Below are positions 1 through 8,804 of a stretch of 32,008 bases of DNA, in pieces; position 1 is the first letter of the stretch; each line of letters begins with the position of its first letter. Origin of the DNA: Armatimonadota bacterium (GTDB lineage Bacteria; Armatimonadota; UBA5829); the NCBI GenBank assembly GCA_026392045.1, contig JAPLCU010000026.1:1-32008 (forward strand). Direction: 5' to 3'. A program made the position numbers and the translations under genes. The notes beneath the pieces are model-generated. The model was not told the DNA's origin and searched no databases. It was given only the letters and a program-made list of their open reading frames with translations.

Positions 1-232
1 AGCGATCGTCTGCGCCCAGCTCGACCAGGGTCTCAATCAACACAGCGGTCTGGATGGTCATGTGCAGAGAACCCATGATCCTCGCGCCGGCAAGCGGCTT
101 CGAATGACCGTATTTCTCCCTGGTCGCCATCAAGCCCGGCATCTCTTTCTCCGCAATATTGATCTCCTTGCGCCCGAACTCGGCAAGACTGATGTCTTTG
201 ACGACATAGTCCACGGTCTGTATAGAACTCAT
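1..232 (-). CDS. ahcY: Adenosylhomocysteinase, N-terminal part (runs off the window edge)
   Basis: The enzyme reversibly hydrolyses S-adenosylhomocysteine to adenosine and homocysteine, clearing the product inhibitor of methyltransferases in the cytoplasm. The 77 visible residues begin [13 protein letters not shown] and contain [43 protein letters not shown] and [10 protein letters not shown]. These match the N-terminal substrate-binding segment of the family almost word for word. The start at 232 has an upstream AAAGGG ribosome-binding site and its own promoter at 314-342. The rest of the gene lies before position 1. It is on the same strand as the epimerase at 572-1318 but separated by about 340 bases of repeats, so it is probably transcribed independently. 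Confidence 0.95.
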   Translation of the reverse strand, partial: MSSIQTVDYVVKDISLAEFGRKEINIAEKEMPGLMATREKYGHSKPLAGARIMGSLHMTIQTAVLIETLVELGADDR

Positions 233-313
233 ATCAGATTATCCCTTTCACATATTACAGGCAACACGAGAAGCCGTATTAGCCGATTCTTAATCTTCTA
301 ATAACCAGACAAT

Positions 314-342
314 ACTATACCTTACTTGCGCTCTCTTATCAA
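314..342 (-). promoter_or_regulatory. Sigma-70-type promoter for ahcY
   Basis: On the minus strand TTGATA (342-337) and TATAGT (319-314) are separated by exactly 17 bases. Transcription would start near 307, giving a leader of about 75 bases before ahcY. I found no recognisable SAH or SAM riboswitch in that leader. Confidence 0.65.
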
Positions 343-350
343 CTGTCCCG

Positions 351-444
351 AGATCGCAGGGGAAATCCGTTCCCTTGTGCACGTTTCGCGAGATCGCAGG
401 GGAAATCCGTTCCCCTGCGCACGTTTCTCCCGATTAAATCGGGA
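351..444. repeat. Two tandem 40-bp hairpin repeats plus a 17-bp palindrome
   Basis: Units start at 351 and 391, each opening with AGATCGCAGGGG and ending in GCACGTTTC. In the second unit GCAGGGGAA pairs perfectly with TTCCCCTGC around the loop ATCCG. In the first, the right arm has changed to TTCCCTTGT but still pairs mostly through wobbles. The palindrome TCCCGATTAAATCGGGA follows at 428-444. Its reverse complement recurs at 29592-29608, and the same orientation recurs at 21448-21464. Confidence 0.8.
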
Positions 445-494
445 CGATGCTTCCACCAAGGCTTTACTGGCGGAATGGATTTCCGTAATATCTG

Positions 495-522
495 CGCCCT
501 GGAACAGATTTCCAGGGCGATC
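495..522. repeat. Hairpin repeat, 10-bp perfect stem, CAGAT loop
   Basis: CGCCCTGGAA (495-504) pairs with TTCCAGGGCG (510-519) around CAGAT, and CGATC follows the right arm. It has the same layout as the other family members but a different stem sequence. It lies downstream of the epimerase and upstream of ahcY; there is no T-run, so it is not a canonical terminator. Confidence 0.8.
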
Positions 523-571
523 AGCACTTTCGCGTTTTCGCTAATTTCGCCATTTCGCGATTTAATCCCGA

Positions 572-1318
572 TCAGGCAACCAGCTGCCGCAAAACGTTCC
601 AGCAACCATCAAGCCCTTCTTTCAGGCCTGCGCCGCTTTCTTCGTCTGCGGACACCCAGCCATCGTAGCCTATCTCGCGAACAGCGGCGAACACGGGGAT
701 GAAGTCTATTTCGCCTGTGCCAAGGACCGCGAACTGGTTGTTTATGATGTCCTTTATATGGAAATTATCGATCACGCCTGCAAACCGGCGAATATAGCCT
801 GCCACATCCAGCACGCCGGATTTCACCAGGTGCGCGGTATCGACGGTCAGCCCGACGGCGTTATCTTCCACTGCGTCAAAGAAAATCCGTGTATCCTCTG
901 GCAGCATCACGGGCAGGTTGTGGTGGTTATGAATCGATATTCGCAGGCCCTTGTCTTTCGCTTTTTTGCCGAATTCCGAACATTGCTTCGCGTATTTGCG
1001 CAGAATATCGGGAGTGAGACCCTCACGCGTGGCATTGTGGCAATAAACTATAACTTCCGTGCCGATCTTTGAACCGAGCTCAATTGTCTTGTGAAGCAGC
1101 GCTTGCCCATCATCATCCAGCGCACACCAGGCAATCATCCCCGATCCTGCATTGGGATAAGCGCCCCAATCTTCAATGAACTTTTCCGGTTGGTCGAAAT
1201 AAGGCGAATATTGGCCGGGTTTGAGCTGAAGCCCTTCATAGCCATAATCTCGAAAAGTGGTAATTAGCTCCCTGGTTTCGTCGGCGTTAGCAGTTGGTTT
1301 CGAAAATGCCAGTTTCAT
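572..1318 (-). CDS. Sugar phosphate isomerase/epimerase, AP-endonuclease-2-like TIM barrel
   Basis: This 248-residue cytoplasmic protein has the pattern of the xylose-isomerase-like TIM-barrel superfamily (isomerases, epimerases and dehydratases of sugars and inositols). The likely metal and catalytic residues lie in strand ends: HNHH (130-133), VDTAH (159-163), HIKD (187-190) and DEE (225-227). The exact substrate cannot be read from sequence. Its ATG overlaps the stop of the upstream oxidoreductase in an ATGA, so the two are translationally coupled and probably act in one sugar or inositol pathway. The C-terminus ends RQLVA, and the TGA stop falls in the GATCGGGATTAAATC remnant of a hairpin repeat, which suggests the original end was altered or trimmed by the repeat. 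Confidence 0.85.
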   Translation of the reverse strand: MKLAFSKPTANADETRELITTFRDYGYEGLQLKPGQYSPYFDQPEKFIEDWGAYPNAGSGMIAWCALDDDGQALLHKTIELGSKIGTEVIVYCHNATREGLTPDILRKYAKQCSEFGKKAKDKGLRISIHNHHNLPVMLPEDTRIFFDAVEDNAVGLTVDTAHLVKSGVLDVAGYIRRFAGVIDNFHIKDIINNQFAVLGTGEIDFIPVFAAVREIGYDGWVSADEESGAGLKEGLDGCWNVLRQLVA

Positions 1319-2316
1319 TTTATCTCCTCAATTTTGACCACGCGGTTTTCTGCAAACGACCGATACGCGGCTTCCATGATGCGCAAACTATTGACGTTAT
1401 CCTGGACGGCTGTCTCAGGCTGGCGGCCTTCTTCGACCGCGTTCAGTAAATCGTCCAGCACAACATACGTCGCCTGGGCCTTGTTGTGCGGGTTATCAAA
1501 GCTCTGTTTTTGCCTCTGGGCATCGACCGTCTCGATCTGCTTGTAGCCCATGATCAGGCCGCCGCGCTCGCAGTCGCAGAAGAGAGCGCCGTCCCAATTG
1601 CCTGTGAAGCTGGAGAAGCTTTCCGAAAGGCAAACTATAGTCCCCTTGGTAAACTCCATGATCAATGAAACCGCGGTGTCCTCGCCGCCGGGTGTGGCGG
1701 GGGAATTGACGCCTTTCACATAGATCGATATCGGCTCATCATCCAATAGGAAACGATAGCCATCGAACCAGTGAATGGACATCACAGACATTGCATAGCG
1801 CTTTCTATCCAACCTCCAGCCAGCATCCTGCCGCAAGCCCATAGCCTTTTGCACTATATGAAGAGGCTTGCTAAAATCGTTTTTCGCAAGGAGATCGCGG
1901 CCCATGGCGAATGTGAAATGCCGTCTGAAGTTCTGATTAACCGCCACCGGCACGCCATACTTGTTCGCAGCATCAGCAATAGCTTTCGCCTCAGAATAGG
2001 TTTCAGCCAATGGTTTTTCGCACAGAATTGGAATGCCCACCTGCATAAGCGGCTCAAGGACTTCAAGGCGAAGCTGAGTGGGGGTGCACACAATCACGGC
2101 ATCCATCCCGCTCGCGATGAACTCCGGCATACTGGTGAACCGCGCCTTAATCCCGAACTCATCGCCGGTCTTATCGAGGTTTTCGATGTTCGGGTCACAC
2201 AGCGCCGCGCAAACCGCGCGCTCAGCATGTTCCGCCAGCCCCTCAAGATGAAGCCTGGAAATATTCCCAGCGCCAACAATACCAATCCGCGCTGGTCGAG
2301 AAAGTTCTTTAGCCAT
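1315..2316 (-). CDS. Gfo/Idh/MocA family NAD(P)-dependent oxidoreductase
   Basis: This 333-residue cytoplasmic dehydrogenase is of the glucose-fructose oxidoreductase/inositol dehydrogenase family. An N-terminal Rossmann fold carries GIVGAGNIS (12-20) for dinucleotide binding. The family EKP motif is in CEKPL (99-103), whose lysine is normally catalytic. The C-terminal half is the expected alpha/beta substrate domain. A GAGGAG ribosome-binding site lies 7 bases before the ATG at 2316. It is first in a two-gene operon with the TIM-barrel epimerase, a very common pairing in sugar and inositol catabolism, and diverges from the GH51 gene. The substrate is unknown. Confidence 0.9.
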   Translation of the reverse strand: MAKELSRPARIGIVGAGNISRLHLEGLAEHAERAVCAALCDPNIENLDKTGDEFGIKARFTSMPEFIASGMDAVIVCTPTQLRLEVLEPLMQVGIPILCEKPLAETYSEAKAIADAANKYGVPVAVNQNFRRHFTFAMGRDLLAKNDFSKPLHIVQKAMGLRQDAGWRLDRKRYAMSVMSIHWFDGYRFLLDDEPISIYVKGVNSPATPGGEDTAVSLIMEFTKGTIVCLSESFSSFTGNWDGALFCDCERGGLIMGYKQIETVDAQRQKQSFDNPHNKAQATYVVLDDLLNAVEEGRQPETAVQDNVNSLRIMEAAYRSFAENRVVKIEEIK

Positions 2317-2335
2317 TATTTGTCTCCTCTATGTT

Positions 2336-2359
2336 CGTCGAGATTTGCAATCTCGGACG
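2336..2359. repeat. Hairpin repeat with GATTTGCAATC centre
   Basis: GAGATT (40-45 of this line of sequence, i.e. 2340-2345) pairs with AATCTC around TGC, with outer CGTC/GACG and one bulged G. It belongs to the same group as the GATTTGCAAATC palindromes at 8805, 21399 and 23367. On the minus strand it would lie in the leader of the oxidoreductase gene. Confidence 0.6.
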
Positions 2360-2451
2360 CCCCCGCCGACAACCATATATTCCCAACATTTACTTCTACT
2401 TCTTCCACAGCCAACTTTCCTTCTCCAATTCGGCGCATTGTGAATTCGGAC

Positions 2452-4029
<1,578 letters not shown>

Positions 4030-4060
4030 GGTTGATGGTCTGATAGGCATGATGATCTTT

Positions 4061-4312
4061 GATCGTCCGGCAAATCTGTTGCCGGATGCCGTTCTTGATC
4101 GTCCGGCAAATCTGTTGCCGGACGCCATTCTTGATCGTTCGGCAAATCTGTTGCCGGATGCCGTTCCTGATCGTCCGGCAAATCTGTTGCCGGACGCCGT
4201 TCCTGATCGTCCGGCAAATCTGTTGCCGGATGCCGTTCTTGATCGTTCGGCAAATCTGTTGCCGGACACCGTTCTTGATCGTCCGGCAAATCTGTTGCCG
4301 GACGCCGTTCCC
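4061..4312. repeat. Seven tandem 36-bp repeats, each containing a hairpin
   Basis: Units start at 4061, 4097, 4133, 4169, 4205, 4241 and 4277 with no spacer. Each runs GATCG, arm TCCGGCAA, loop ATCTG, arm TTGCCGGA, then a 10-12-base tail ending GTTCTT, GTTCCT, ATTCTT or GTTCCC. Every difference among the seven is a C-to-T or G-to-A type change. Some fall in the arms (TCCGG or TTCGG; GGACG, GGATG or GGACA), and pairing is largely kept by wobbles. The unit is the same hairpin found singly, in the opposite orientation, at 6893-6920. Confidence 0.95.
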
Positions 4313-4455
4313 GGATATCTAATCCGCAGACGAACGCGTGCATCCCGGACGATCACCAACAAGTTTCCCGAAAAACCGAATAGAATAACACAATAACGCG
4401 CGTGAGTCGATGCCCAAACGTCAACAAGTTGCACAGACCCCGCTCGCAATTCCTC

Positions 4456-4484
4456 TTGCGGCATGCCTTAATAAGATGTAAAAT
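4456..4484 (+). promoter_or_regulatory. Promoter of the DUF488-DUF488-DuOB operon
   Basis: TTGCGG (4456-4461) and TAAAAT (4479-4484) are separated by 17 bases. The predicted start near 4491 leaves a short leader of about 20 bases. Confidence 0.6.
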
Positions 4485-4512
4485 ATCTCAATAAGGCGGA
4501 TGGGATGAACAC

Positions 4513-4986
4513 ATGACACAAATCCTCACCATAGGACATAGCAATCTCGACATCCTTGCGTTTCTAGAAATCCTCCGGGCGCACGGCGTTCAGGCGCTGG
4601 TGGATATTCGCAGCGACCCATACAGCCGTTATGCTCCCCAATTCAACAAGAACGATTTTCAGCATAATGTGACCAATGCGGGTCTGGAATATCGTTATTC
4701 CGGTTCATCTATCGGTGGCAAGCCCAAGGACCCTGCGCTCCAAACTTCAGCCGGAATCACCGACTATGACAAACTCGCCGCCGCGCAATCATTTCAAGAC
4801 GAGCTCAAAGCTATTGTTGAACTGGCGAAAAGCAAGTGTGTTGTTCTTATGTGCAGCGAAGGCGACCCGATGAGCTGCCACCGCGAGCGGATAATCGCTC
4901 AAGTATTACGAAGTTGGGGCGTTGAAGTGCGCCATATCCAACCAGACGGAACCATCCAGGCAGTGGCTCAGCAAGGTCTCTTTTGA
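4513..4986 (+). CDS. DUF488 family protein (first of two)
   Basis: This 157-residue protein is of the DUF488 family, whose biochemical function is not established as far as I know. Diagnostic features are the N-terminal ILTIGHSN, the VDIRSDPYSRYAPQFN segment (D31, R33) and the C-terminal CSEGDPMSCHR with C114, C122, H123 and R124. A conserved Asp-Arg pair and Cys/His cluster suggest an enzyme active site, but this is inference. It is 21 bases upstream of a second DUF488 gene and in one operon with a DuOB-like gene. A promoter lies at 4456-4484. There is no signal peptide, so it is cytoplasmic. Confidence 0.9.
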   Translation: MTQILTIGHSNLDILAFLEILRAHGVQALVDIRSDPYSRYAPQFNKNDFQHNVTNAGLEYRYSGSSIGGKPKDPALQTSAGITDYDKLAAAQSFQDELKAIVELAKSKCVVLMCSEGDPMSCHRERIIAQVLRSWGVEVRHIQPDGTIQAVAQQGLF

Positions 4987-5007
4987 TTTCGAACAAGAGG
5001 TCGTAAA

Positions 5008-5457
5008 ATGGTCATTTATACAATCGGTTACACAAAGAAGAGCCTGGAAGATTTTATCGGTTTGCTTCGCGGCGCTGGTGTCGATTGCGTGATAGATATT
5101 CGCCTCAACAACACCTCCCAGCTCGCCGGTTTTTCTAAAAAGAACGACCTTGCGTTCCTTCTTAAAAAAGGCTTTGCCATCGATTACATACATATCCCCG
5201 ATCTCGCGCCCTCCGAAGAGATTTTGACCGAATACAAATCATCCAAAGACTGGGCCCTATATCAAGATCGCTATCTCGAGCTTGCCAAAGAACGCGGGAT
5301 GGTCGATATTCTGCGAGACGCCATCCAATCCGGCGGTTGGAAAGCGCCTTGCTTGCTATGCGCCGAACCTACATCCGACTGCTGCCACCGCCGCCTTCTC
5401 GCCGAGAAGTTCTGCGATAGCATTCAATGCTCGGAGGTGGTTCACCTTGGAATCTGA
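5008..5457 (+). CDS. DUF488 family protein (second of two)
   Basis: This 149-residue paralogue of the preceding gene shares YTIGYTKKS, VIDIR (D30, R32) and CAEPTSDCCHRR (C118, C126, H127, R128). The two copies are clearly diverged, including in the middle region (LAGFSKKNDLAFLLKK here; APQFNKNDF in the first), so they probably have distinct roles rather than being a recent duplication. An AGAGG ribosome-binding site precedes the ATG. The last codons overlap the TTG start of the downstream DuOB-like gene, indicating translational coupling. Confidence 0.9.
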   Translation: MVIYTIGYTKKSLEDFIGLLRGAGVDCVIDIRLNNTSQLAGFSKKNDLAFLLKKGFAIDYIHIPDLAPSEEILTEYKSSKDWALYQDRYLELAKERGMVDILRDAIQSGGWKAPCLLCAEPTSDCCHRRLLAEKFCDSIQCSEVVHLGI

Positions 5458-6124
5458 ACCGATTGTTGTGCTTGCGGTGACAAAGATGCTGAGTGGGGTG
5501 TGTACCGGTGGGATTAGCATGATTACGGAAAAATGGGTGCGGCCCGTCAAAGAATTCGGCACGGTGCTGATCGGGGACCTTACCTATCGCGACAGGAGCT
5601 TGATACGCCCGTTTGATATAGTCAAATTCGGGCTTATCCAACCGCGTCCGAAACCACCTCACATTGAAGATTGGACTTGCGATTTCGTTCACACAAGGCC
5701 GGAGCTTACCGGCAGGCTGGATCAGAGATTATGGTTCCTGGAACAGCATTCCAAGCCTGATGCGGCGGAGCAAATTCTCCAGGTGCAGAGATCGCTTGCG
5801 TTGATAGAGCCCTCATCAATCGAGGCGCAGTTTGTGCAAGACAGCTATTCTGGCAAATATGATGCAAGGCTGAAAATTCCCGAAATGGGAGAGCGGCCGC
5901 TGCCTGTTACGGATATCAAATGGCGAGCCCTCGGAAGGCAGCTCCTTGGCTCCAGCGAATGCCTCGTTCTGCAAACATCTGATATCCAGGATCGCCTGGG
6001 AGCAAATCGCATTTTTGTTGCCTTGGGGCTAAGCAGATTTCACGAAGGCAAACACTGGCCGCTGGTGATCGGAGTGCACACGTGGCCGGATTATGACGCC
6101 CAAATCGATATTCACAACTTATAA
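5447..6124 (+). CDS. Probable dual-OB (DuOB) domain protein
   Basis: This is a 225-residue protein if translation starts at the TTG at 5447, which has GGAGG (5433-5437) 9 bases upstream and overlaps the end of the DUF488 gene by 11 bases. A longer frame back to 5282 lies inside that gene and looks spurious. The N-terminus reads VVLAVTKMLSGVCTGG, then EKWVRPV, a G-rich turn and FDIVKFGLIQPRPKPPHIEDW. This resembles what I recall as the dual OB-containing domain (LAxSxKxGGxCVAG...G.WVRPV...). No enzymatic motif is obvious; the OB-like architecture suggests nucleic-acid or nucleotide binding. The family name is from memory and should be confirmed. The coupling to two DUF488 genes suggests a functional unit. 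Confidence 0.6.
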   Translation: MESEPIVVLAVTKMLSGVCTGGISMITEKWVRPVKEFGTVLIGDLTYRDRSLIRPFDIVKFGLIQPRPKPPHIEDWTCDFVHTRPELTGRLDQRLWFLEQHSKPDAAEQILQVQRSLALIEPSSIEAQFVQDSYSGKYDARLKIPEMGERPLPVTDIKWRALGRQLLGSSECLVLQTSDIQDRLGANRIFVALGLSRFHEGKHWPLVIGVHTWPDYDAQIDIHNL

Positions 6125-6188
6125 TGCCCCCGCCCACACGTTTCATTCCCTCCTTGAACGGTAATAACCAAGTGTCAGCAGGCAAGGT

Positions 6189-6218
6189 TTCGGGCCGATG
6201 GTTATCGGCCTGCCCGAA
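6189..6218 (+). promoter_or_regulatory. Stable hairpin in the leader of the outer-membrane protein gene
   Basis: TTCGGGC (6189-6195) can pair with GCCCGAA (6212-6218). Alternatively GGCCGAT (6193-6199) pairs with ATCGGCC (6204-6210) around GGTT. The structure ends 4 bases before the AAGGAG ribosome-binding site (6223-6228), so it could influence translation. There is no T-run. Confidence 0.45.
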
Positions 6219-6236
6219 TTGAAAGGAGCAAAGAAA

Positions 6237-6776
6237 ATGAAAGGGTGGCTATTCTATACATTGATCGCGGCGCTTGTGTTTACGCCAATATGCTTGTGGG
6301 CGGAAGATATTATTGTCCCCGAAGATACCGGCACAGGATATTCGTTCACAGCGGGAGTGATGTTTGCTATCAACAGTAATTTGCCAAACAATACCGCCCG
6401 TCCTTTGGTCGGTATTGCGTGGTTTGGGCCGGCTGGTGAAACATTTGGCGATAACAGCGCCATCGGGCTCTCGGCAGAATGGATTAACTACGAGAAGGCC
6501 GACGGAGATTCGGTAAGCCTCTTTCCGCTACTTCTCAATCTCAAAATCTATGGGGCGGCATCAGGCTGGCGGCTTTTCACCACGCTGGGTGCAGGAATAT
6601 TGGCAACTTCAGACGAAATTCCCGAGTTGGGACTCAATAATGGTGGCAACTTCGGCTGGACAGGCAAATTAGGAATAGACTTTACCAACGAATTCTTCGT
6701 GCAGGCCAATTTCATAGCCAGCAGCGACCCCAGCAGAGACGGATTCGCGGGCGTTCAACTGGGCTACAGGTTCTGA
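6237..6776 (+). CDS. Small outer-membrane beta-barrel-like protein
   Basis: This 179-residue exported protein has a signal peptide (MKGWLFYTLIAALVFTPICLWA, cleavage probably before ED). Alternating-hydrophobic strands follow, such as YSFTAGVMFAINSN, IGLSAEWINY, NLKIYGAASGWRLFTTLGAGIL, WTGKLGIDFT and FFVQANFIAS. The C-terminus is GVQLGYRF, ending in phenylalanine as outer-membrane barrels do for BAM recognition. The ATG at 6237 has AAGGAG 8 bases upstream; an upstream ATG at 6198 is inside the leader hairpin and unlikely. I do not recognise a specific family. Its function could be a porin-like or structural barrel. Confidence 0.7.
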   Translation: MKGWLFYTLIAALVFTPICLWAEDIIVPEDTGTGYSFTAGVMFAINSNLPNNTARPLVGIAWFGPAGETFGDNSAIGLSAEWINYEKADGDSVSLFPLLLNLKIYGAASGWRLFTTLGAGILATSDEIPELGLNNGGNFGWTGKLGIDFTNEFFVQANFIASSDPSRDGFAGVQLGYRF

Positions 6777-6788
6777 GGAGTTGTAATT

Positions 6789-6945
6789 GTAGATCGCCCC
6801 GGAAATCTTGTAGATCGCCCCGAAAATCTTGTAGATCGCCCCGGAAATCTGTTCCGGGGCGTGGTCTTGCGGATCGGATATCCGCCACACAGCGTCCGGC
6901 AACAGATTTGCCGGACGATCAGGGCAACAGATTTGCCGGACGATC
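6789..6945. repeat. Cluster of hairpin repeats, half-repeats and inverted copies
   Basis: Three 21-bp tandem units begin at 6789, 6810 and 6831, each GTAGATCGCCCC followed by a GGAAATCTT-like end. Only the third continues into a right arm, giving stem CGCCCCGGAA (6837-6846)/TTCCGGGGCG (6852-6861) around ATCTG. GCGGAT/ATCCGC with loop CGGAT follows at 6869-6885. Then CGTCCGGCAA (6893-6902)/TTGCCGGACG (6908-6917) around CAGAT is the reverse complement of the 4061 array unit. A last copy at 6923-6945 has lost part of its left arm. Confidence 0.85.
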
Positions 6946-7003
6946 GGTCTTTGAAACCTGTTTCCTACAACCTGTCCCCTACTTCTGCTATACTATTAAT
7001 ATC

Positions 7004-8728
7004 ATGACTTATGACGGCTTCACGCTTGCGGCGGTAATCGCCGAGTTGCAACACAGATTGGTGGGCGGCAAGGTCCAAAAAATCCGCCAGCATAATGACA
7101 CGGATATAACAATGGAAATCCGAGGCCCCGGTCACACCTATATGCTGTTCTTTTCGGTGGATGCCAAGTTCTCGCGTGTTTACCTCACCGCGTCGCTCGA
7201 TCCAGTTCCGCCGGAGCCGCCAAACTTCTGCATGCTCATGCGCAAACATTTGCAGGGGGGATATCTGACGGGCATTGAGCAGGTTGGCATGGATCGCGTC
7301 ATGAAGCTCAATTTCGAGTATCCCGACCACACCCGCTTAACACTCATTCTTGAGCTGATGGGCAAACACTCAAACTTAATTCTCACAGACTCAACGAACA
7401 AAATACTCGGCGCGGTGAAGCATGTCGGCTCATCTATCAGCCGCTACAGGCAGGTGCTTCCCGGTAGAGACTACGTCATCCCGCCTGGCGAGCCCAAGAT
7501 AGACCCCCGCACTTTGAGCTTGTCTGCTATCAGCCGCGTCTGGCCCTCCAGTTTCAGCGAGCGGCCTGATACTGATACCGTGCGCGGCTGGCTAATGAGC
7601 GCTTTCAGCGGCATCGGCCCATTCCTGGCAGATGAGATCATAGCCCGAGCCCAAGATGACGGCGCCGTTCCTCGCGAAAGCATGCAGGAAGAGCTGCTGC
7701 AACTCGGTGAGATGGTGCGCGAAGGCCAGTTTGTGCCGGTGCTTATCACCGACGAGCGCGGCAAAAGCCTCGTGGTCTATCCTATGCCTTCCGTGCAGTT
7801 CCCTGCCGACCGTCAGCACCCGCGCGCGTCCATAAACGAGGCGCTGGATATCCTCTTCCGCACGGTTGTCACCCGAGACCTGATCGAATCCGAGCGCACG
7901 CAGACCCTGACAGCCATCCGCCGCGCGCATACTGCCCGCAAGCAGGTAATAAAATCCATCGAGCGAACCATCGCTGAGTCCAAAAATGCCGAGCGATATC
8001 GCCAAACCGGCGAACTGCTCCTTGCAAATTTGCAAGCATTCGAGACCGGCGCAAAATCCATTACTCTGGTGAATTATTTCGACCCCGAACTGGCCGAGAC
8101 TACTATTGAACTGGATGAAAAGCTCACGCCCCAGAAAAACGCCGAGCGCTACTTCAAACGCTTCCAAAAAGCGCGCGATGCCGCCTCAATGGCTTCCCAG
8201 CGAAAGGCAAACGTCGCCCGTGAGCTCGATTTGCTGGAAAAAGCATCCAAAGACGCCGAAGGCGCCCGCACCGTAGATGCCCTTAAGGACCTTCGCAGAT
8301 CACTTACGGAGCAGGACCTGCTGCGCCAGGAGGTTGTCCACGGTGAAAAGCAAGAATCCGAATTCGGCGGAGAGCGCGTTCGACGCTACCTCACCCCCGA
8401 GGGTTGGGAAATACTCTACGGAGAAAGCGCCAAGGCCAACGACTACCTCACCCAGCGCGTAGCCAAACCCAACGATGTATGGCTGCACGCCCGCCAGACC
8501 ACGGGCGCGCATGTAGTAATCAGAACCGCAGGCCACTCCGGCGAGGTGCCGAGGCCGGTCTTAATGCAGGCATCGAAAATCGCAGCGCAAAACTCAGACG
8601 CCAAGCACTCGTCATTAGTCCCGATAGACCACACTTTCAAGAAATTTGTCCGCAAACCCCGCGGATCAGCGCCTGGACTCGTGACCTACCGCAACGAAAA
8701 AACGATAGACATCAACCCGAAGGCGTAG
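7004..8728 (+). CDS. rqcH: RqcH/NFACT family ribosome-rescue protein
   Basis: This 574-residue protein is of the NFACT family (bacterial RqcH, relative of eukaryotic Rqc2/NEMF). In Bacillus RqcH binds obstructed 50S subunits with peptidyl-tRNA and drives C-terminal alanine tailing that marks the stalled peptide for degradation. The N-terminal NFACT-N domain reads MTYDGFTLAAVIAEL...GGKVQKIRQ and carries D97-R98 in VGMDRVM, at the position of the Asp-Arg pair essential in Bacillus RqcH. A coiled-coil region rich in E, K and R lies around 310-460. The C-terminal NFACT-R (DUF814) domain from about 491 reads DVWLHARQTTGAHVVI, then AAQNSDAKHSSLVPID and PGLVTYRNEKTI. The true start is the ATG at 7004; the frame is open further upstream only through the hairpin repeats. 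Confidence 0.92.
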   Translation: MTYDGFTLAAVIAELQHRLVGGKVQKIRQHNDTDITMEIRGPGHTYMLFFSVDAKFSRVYLTASLDPVPPEPPNFCMLMRKHLQGGYLTGIEQVGMDRVMKLNFEYPDHTRLTLILELMGKHSNLILTDSTNKILGAVKHVGSSISRYRQVLPGRDYVIPPGEPKIDPRTLSLSAISRVWPSSFSERPDTDTVRGWLMSAFSGIGPFLADEIIARAQDDGAVPRESMQEELLQLGEMVREGQFVPVLITDERGKSLVVYPMPSVQFPADRQHPRASINEALDILFRTVVTRDLIESERTQTLTAIRRAHTARKQVIKSIERTIAESKNAERYRQTGELLLANLQAFETGAKSITLVNYFDPELAETTIELDEKLTPQKNAERYFKRFQKARDAASMASQRKANVARELDLLEKASKDAEGARTVDALKDLRRSLTEQDLLRQEVVHGEKQESEFGGERVRRYLTPEGWEILYGESAKANDYLTQRVAKPNDVWLHARQTTGAHVVIRTAGHSGEVPRPVLMQASKIAAQNSDAKHSSLVPIDHTFKKFVRKPRGSAPGLVTYRNEKTIDINPKA

Positions 8729-8729
8729 A

Positions 8730-8764
8730 TAGGTGTTAGGTTTTGGGTTTTAGGTGTTAGAAGG
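8730..8764. repeat. Heptamer tandem array (TAGGTGT type)
   Basis: Five consecutive 7-base units (TAGGTGT, TAGGTTT, TGGGTTT, TAGGTGT, TAGAAGG) start two bases after the rqcH stop codon. They are the same type as the arrays at 14571 and 21355. Confidence 0.8.
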
Positions 8765-8804
8765 GAAGGGAGCTTTTGCCGTCGATATGCTTTGTTTTTC
8801 ACTG

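Larger units (their letters stand above)
233..571. other. Gene-free stretch: ahcY leader and promoter plus hairpin repeats
   Basis: This stretch holds the ahcY 5' leader and promoter (233-342), then a cluster of hairpin repeats (351-444, 495-522) and a degenerate copy (about 553-572). Short open frames across it follow the repeats and resemble no protein. I see no RNA gene. Confidence 0.6.
4030..4512. other. Gene-free stretch: repeat array and DUF488 operon promoter
   Basis: The 252-bp direct-repeat array (4061-4312) is followed by about 140 bases without recognisable genes and then a promoter at 4456-4484. The open frames across the array on both strands are periodic products of the 36-bp unit (12-residue periods) and are not proteins. 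Confidence 0.7.

Noticed and set aside
233-307. SAH or SAM riboswitch in the ahcY leader
   Set aside because: Such switches are expected before ahcY, but I could not find the conserved core in the roughly 75-base leader.
4061-4312. CRISPR array
   Set aside because: Repeats of 36 bp resemble CRISPR length, but they are directly adjacent without spacers, contain a perfect internal hairpin, and occur singly elsewhere; no cas gene is near.
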